In this document: one piece after another, positions 61,573-64,000 of the stretch | Numbering within the stretch: the first letter of the stretch is position 1 | Layout of the letters: each line of letters begins with the position of its first letter | DNA from: Flavobacterium hibernum | Lineage (GTDB): Bacteria > Bacteroidota > Bacteroidia > Flavobacteriales > Flavobacteriaceae | Assembly: GCF_000832125.1 (NCBI RefSeq) | Contig: NZ_JPRK01000018.1 | Span: 1-64,000, forward strand | DNA: 64,000 nt | Direction: 5' to 3' | Translations under genes and position numbers: made by a program | Notes under the pieces: model-generated | Told to the model about the DNA's origin: nothing | Databases searched by the model: none | What the model saw: only the letters and a program-made list of their open reading frames with translations

Positions 61573-62598
61573 TTGTATTTTTTGAACGATTTCGTTTGGA
61601 GAAATACTTCTCATTGCGTCTTGGTAACCCTCAACAATTTTGTTTCCATAAACTGATGTTGGCAATTTAGGATATTGATTTCGGTCTGAGGTTAAAGCAT
61701 TATCTAAACTTTGATTAAACGGTAAAAAACCAGCGTACGGATGGGTTGCACCCCAAAGTGTAATTACTTTTACTCCTAACATTGCTGCAATATGTGCGTT
61801 TCCGGAATCCATAGAAAGCATTACATCAAGATTACTTATAAGTTGTAATTCTTGCTGAAATTTAATTTTTCCGGCCATATTAACTACATTTTCAAATGGT
61901 TTTGAAAGGGAATCCAGAATTTCGATTTCTTTTTTTCCTCCTCCAAAAAGTAGAATTTTATGGGCTTTATTCTCCGCTAATTTTGCAATAACTTCTGTCA
62001 TTAGATCTATCGGATAAACCTTAGAATCGTATTGTGCAAAAGGTGCAATACCAATTAATTTTTGGTTTTCATATCCAATAATTTCTAGGATATCATCTTT
62101 TAATTTTGCCTTTTCAGGAAATTCCGGGTTCGATAAATCTAAAGGAAATCCGAATTCTTCGAACACTTTTGCATGTCTTTCGAACATGGTTGGCAATTGT
62201 TTAAAGATCTTATTTTCTTCACGAGTTAATTCTTTTTTACCTTCTCTCCCTTTATCAACAGTTGCTCTTTTTTTCCCGTTTAAAGCAAAAAGCAAACTCA
62301 CAACTTTAGATCTCAGAACGTTATGAAGGTCTGCAAAAGCATTTATTTTGAATTTTTTCACATCTCGAAATAATCTCAATAATCCTAAAAAACCCTTGTG
62401 ACGCTCTTTTTCATCAAAAGCAAAAAAATCAAGATTTGGAATTCTATCAAAAAATGGCTTAAAAAACGGACGTGAAATTACCGTTAATTTAACTCCTGGA
62501 TACTGTTTTACAAAGGCGCGTAAAACAGGAACCGTCATGGCGACATCTCCCATTGCGGAAAGTCTCATGACGGCTATATGCTTAATTTTACTAGACAA
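61561..62598 (-). CDS. Glycosyltransferase family 9 (heptosyltransferase-like)
   Basis: The 345-residue GT9 enzyme begins with AVMRLSAMGDVAMTVPVLRAF and has the C-terminal NDP-sugar site LLFGGGKKEIEILDSL and MLSMDSGNAHIAAMLGVKVITLWGATHP. It adds a heptose or similar sugar to the LPS core at the cytoplasmic face of the inner membrane. The DUF4254 gene lies upstream on the same strand and may share a transcript. Confidence 0.92.
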   Translation of the reverse strand: MSSKIKHIAVMRLSAMGDVAMTVPVLRAFVKQYPGVKLTVISRPFFKPFFDRIPNLDFFAFDEKERHKGFLGLLRLFRDVKKFKINAFADLHNVLRSKVVSLLFALNGKKRATVDKGREGKKELTREENKIFKQLPTMFERHAKVFEEFGFPLDLSNPEFPEKAKLKDDILEIIGYENQKLIGIAPFAQYDSKVYPIDLMTEVIAKLAENKAHKILLFGGGKKEIEILDSLSKPFENVVNMAGKIKFQQELQLISNLDVMLSMDSGNAHIAAMLGVKVITLWGATHPYAGFLPFNQSLDNALTSDRNQYPKLPTSVYGNKIVEGYQDAMRSISPNEIVQKIQSSI

Positions 62599-62685
62599 TT
62601 TCTTTATGTTTTTAAATTCAAGTCTTTTTCCGGTTCTGTACTTTTAGCCCAGATTGAAATGAAAATCCCGGAGCAAAAAAAATAA

Positions 62686-62741
62686 AGTTTCTTGTTTAAA
62701 AAAAGCGACCAACGGAAGCTCTTTTTTGAACAATAGAAACT
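62686..62741. repeat. Imperfect inverted repeat between GT9 and DUF4254 genes
   Basis: AGTTTC at 62686-62691 and GAAACT at 62736-62741 end two arms that also pair through A and T runs and AGC/GCT, enclosing GACCAACGGAA. It resembles a non-coding hairpin in the 193-base gap. It lacks a clear terminator tract on the - strand. Confidence 0.4.
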
Positions 62742-62791
62742 CTATTTTTTTGTGAGGAATTGAAATGGAAAGCTGGAAATAGCTCCAGAAA

Positions 62792-63397
62792 TTATTTCTT
62801 ATTTTGGTATAAAACAGGATTTAATTCATCGTCATTGTACATTTTCATTTGTTTGTACACTTTCATGAATTTATCTCCATTTTCGATATCTGTAAGTAAA
62901 TCGTCAATTGCTGTCGATAAATCACTTCTTTGTTCTAAAAGAATGTTTAATTTTTCCTGACATTTATCTCTATGTTCTTGTGTAGCCTCTGCACGAGTAG
63001 CTTCTTCATGCATGTGATAAATTTTTAGAGCCAAAATAGACAATCTGTCAAATGCCCAAGCTGGACTTTCAGAATTGATTTTTGCGCCATCTTTTACTTT
63101 TACATCGCTGTATTTTTGTAAAAAGTAGCTATCGATATATTCAACCATATCAGTACGTTCCTGATTTGATGCATCGATTCTTCTTTTTAAAGTAAGAGCT
63201 GCTACCGGATCAATTTGTGGATCACGAATGATATCCTCAAAATGCCATTGAACAGTGTCAATCCAATTTTTCAGATATAATAAATGCTCGAATTTATCCT
63301 TTGGATATGGATTGTTTATAGGTTGATCTACATTATCAAATTTATGATAATCTTTGATGCTTTGTTCGAAAACAGAATATGCTAATTTTGAAAACAT
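62792..63397 (-). CDS. DUF4254 family protein
   Basis: The 201-residue protein is helical and soluble (FSKLAYSVFEQSIKDYHKFD, WAFDRLSILALKIYHMHEEATR). It belongs to DUF4254, a family often near LPS core genes, here before GT9. Function is unknown. I start at ATG 63397; the longer ORF to 63457 would include the promoter element. Confidence 0.85.
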   Translation of the reverse strand: MFSKLAYSVFEQSIKDYHKFDNVDQPINNPYPKDKFEHLLYLKNWIDTVQWHFEDIIRDPQIDPVAALTLKRRIDASNQERTDMVEYIDSYFLQKYSDVKVKDGAKINSESPAWAFDRLSILALKIYHMHEEATRAEATQEHRDKCQEKLNILLEQRSDLSTAIDDLLTDIENGDKFMKVYKQMKMYNDDELNPVLYQNKK

Positions 63398-63417
63398 GTC
63401 TTTATTTGTTAGAGACA

Positions 63418-63425
63418 CAAAGATA
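63418..63425 (-). promoter_or_regulatory. Predicted -7 element for the DUF4254/GT9 genes
   Basis: On the - strand this is TATCTTTG (TAnnTTTG), 21 bases before the ATG at 63397. It supports that start. Confidence 0.55.
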
Positions 63426-63508
63426 CTTTTTATACTTTTATAGTGCGAAAAAAACAATTAATTTTTCGTTTACAAATCATAACCAATTGATTATACTAAA
63501 ATTTTATT

Positions 63509-64000
63509 ATGAAAATTCATTATATCTCTGAAAAAAATAGCGTGTTAAACCATTTTTTAGGTCAAATTAGAAATATTAACGTTCAGAACGACAGCATGCG
63601 TTTTAGAAGAAATATTGAACGAATTGGCGAAATTATGGCCTATGAATTAAGTAAAGATCTGGCTTATAAAAATGTAGATATCGAAACTCCTCTTGGCATT
63701 AAAAAAACTACCGAGATTGAAAGTGATTTGGTTTTATGTTCGATTTTAAGAGCTGGTTTACCACTTCACAATGGTTTCTTAAATTACTTTGATCACGCCG
63801 AAAATAGCTTTGTTTCTGCTTGCAGACATCATCCAAATAACGATGATGAATTCGAAATTTTAGTTGAATATCAAGCTGTTTCAAACATCAATAATAAAAC
63901 TGTTTTACTTCTTGATCCTATGTTGGCAACCGGTCAATCGATTGTTGCTGTTCATGAAAAATTAATTCAAAATGCGACTCCAAAAGAAATTCACATTGTT
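63509..64000 (+). CDS. upp: Uracil phosphoribosyltransferase, 5' part
   Basis: The gene runs off the window: 164 codons are present without a stop, against about 210 for the family. It begins IHYISEKNSVLNHFLGQIRN. It shows the uracil phosphoribosyltransferase pattern with VLCSILRAGLPLHNGFL and the PRPP-binding loop LLLDPMLATGQSIVAV. It converts uracil and PRPP to UMP in pyrimidine salvage. Confidence 0.93.
   Translation, partial: MKIHYISEKNSVLNHFLGQIRNINVQNDSMRFRRNIERIGEIMAYELSKDLAYKNVDIETPLGIKKTTEIESDLVLCSILRAGLPLHNGFLNYFDHAENSFVSACRHHPNNDDEFEILVEYQAVSNINNKTVLLLDPMLATGQSIVAVHEKLIQNATPKEIHIV

Noticed and set aside
63398-63457. Upstream start for the DUF4254 protein
   Set aside because: The longer form would place the TATCTTTG promoter element inside the coding region.

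Overview
The window looks like a Flavobacterium chromosome (Bacteroidota, flexirubin-producing and gliding). The evidence is strong AT richness, TAnnTTTG-type -7 promoter elements, a SusC/SusD pair, a SprE/PorW-type gliding/type IX secretion lipoprotein, an ATP synthase operon lacking beta and epsilon, and a long dialkylresorcinol plus aryl-polyene cluster of the flexirubin type. No rRNA, tRNA, CRISPR array, phage or transposase was seen.

Region 1 (1-28130, all + strand) is the flexirubin-type pigment cluster. It holds several ketosynthase-like proteins (one a Cys-less chain-length-factor type, one a short fragment-like protein), two acyl carrier proteins, DarA and DarB for the dialkylresorcinol half, three hotdog dehydratase-like proteins, and a thioesterase. 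It also holds a LolA-like carrier, an MMPL exporter fused to a PlsC acyltransferase, a CrtI-like flavoprotein, an LpxL-like acyltransferase, a C45/Ntn hydrolase lipoprotein and a PaaK-like AMP ligase. A BtrH-type protein, an ABC exporter and several envelope proteins complete it. Genes overlap or abut almost throughout. The aryl polyene would be built on ACP by the KS/CLF and dehydratases, the resorcinol by DarB then DarA, and the ester moved outward by LolA/MMPL proteins. No ketoreductase or tyrosine ammonia-lyase is visible, so the cluster probably continues before position 1. Two genes look foreign to it: a small PH-like membrane protein (9519-10034) and a SUKH/SMI1-like protein (11242-11724). 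Inverted-repeat elements interrupt it at 2456-2590 and 19831-19956, and a short-repeat array lies at 12609-12736.

Region 2 (28131-34200) holds dusB between two copies of a palindromic repeat, a frameshifted N-acetylmuramoyl-alanine amidase, a MATE exporter, a LolC/E-like permease with rbfA, and a CBS protein. Region 3 (34201-39168) is an isolated SusC/SusD pair. Region 4 (39234-45867, - strand) is an envelope operon: flippase, dut, sugar nucleotidyltransferase, TPR protein, DUF4292 lipoprotein and EnvC-like M23 protein. A GNAT gene and a possible small RNA region follow.

Region 5 (46754-57267, - strand) is sprE, bactofilin, AtpZ and a small membrane protein, then atpB-E-F-H-[510-aa secreted protein]-A-G. 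The extra gene sits beside a diverged 81-bp copy of the atpH 3' end, and a terminator-like hairpin follows atpE. Region 6 (57356-64000) has an ABC ATPase/permease pair, a PaaE-like reductase, a small membrane protein, a family 9 glycosyltransferase, a DUF4254 protein and the 5' part of upp, which runs off the window.
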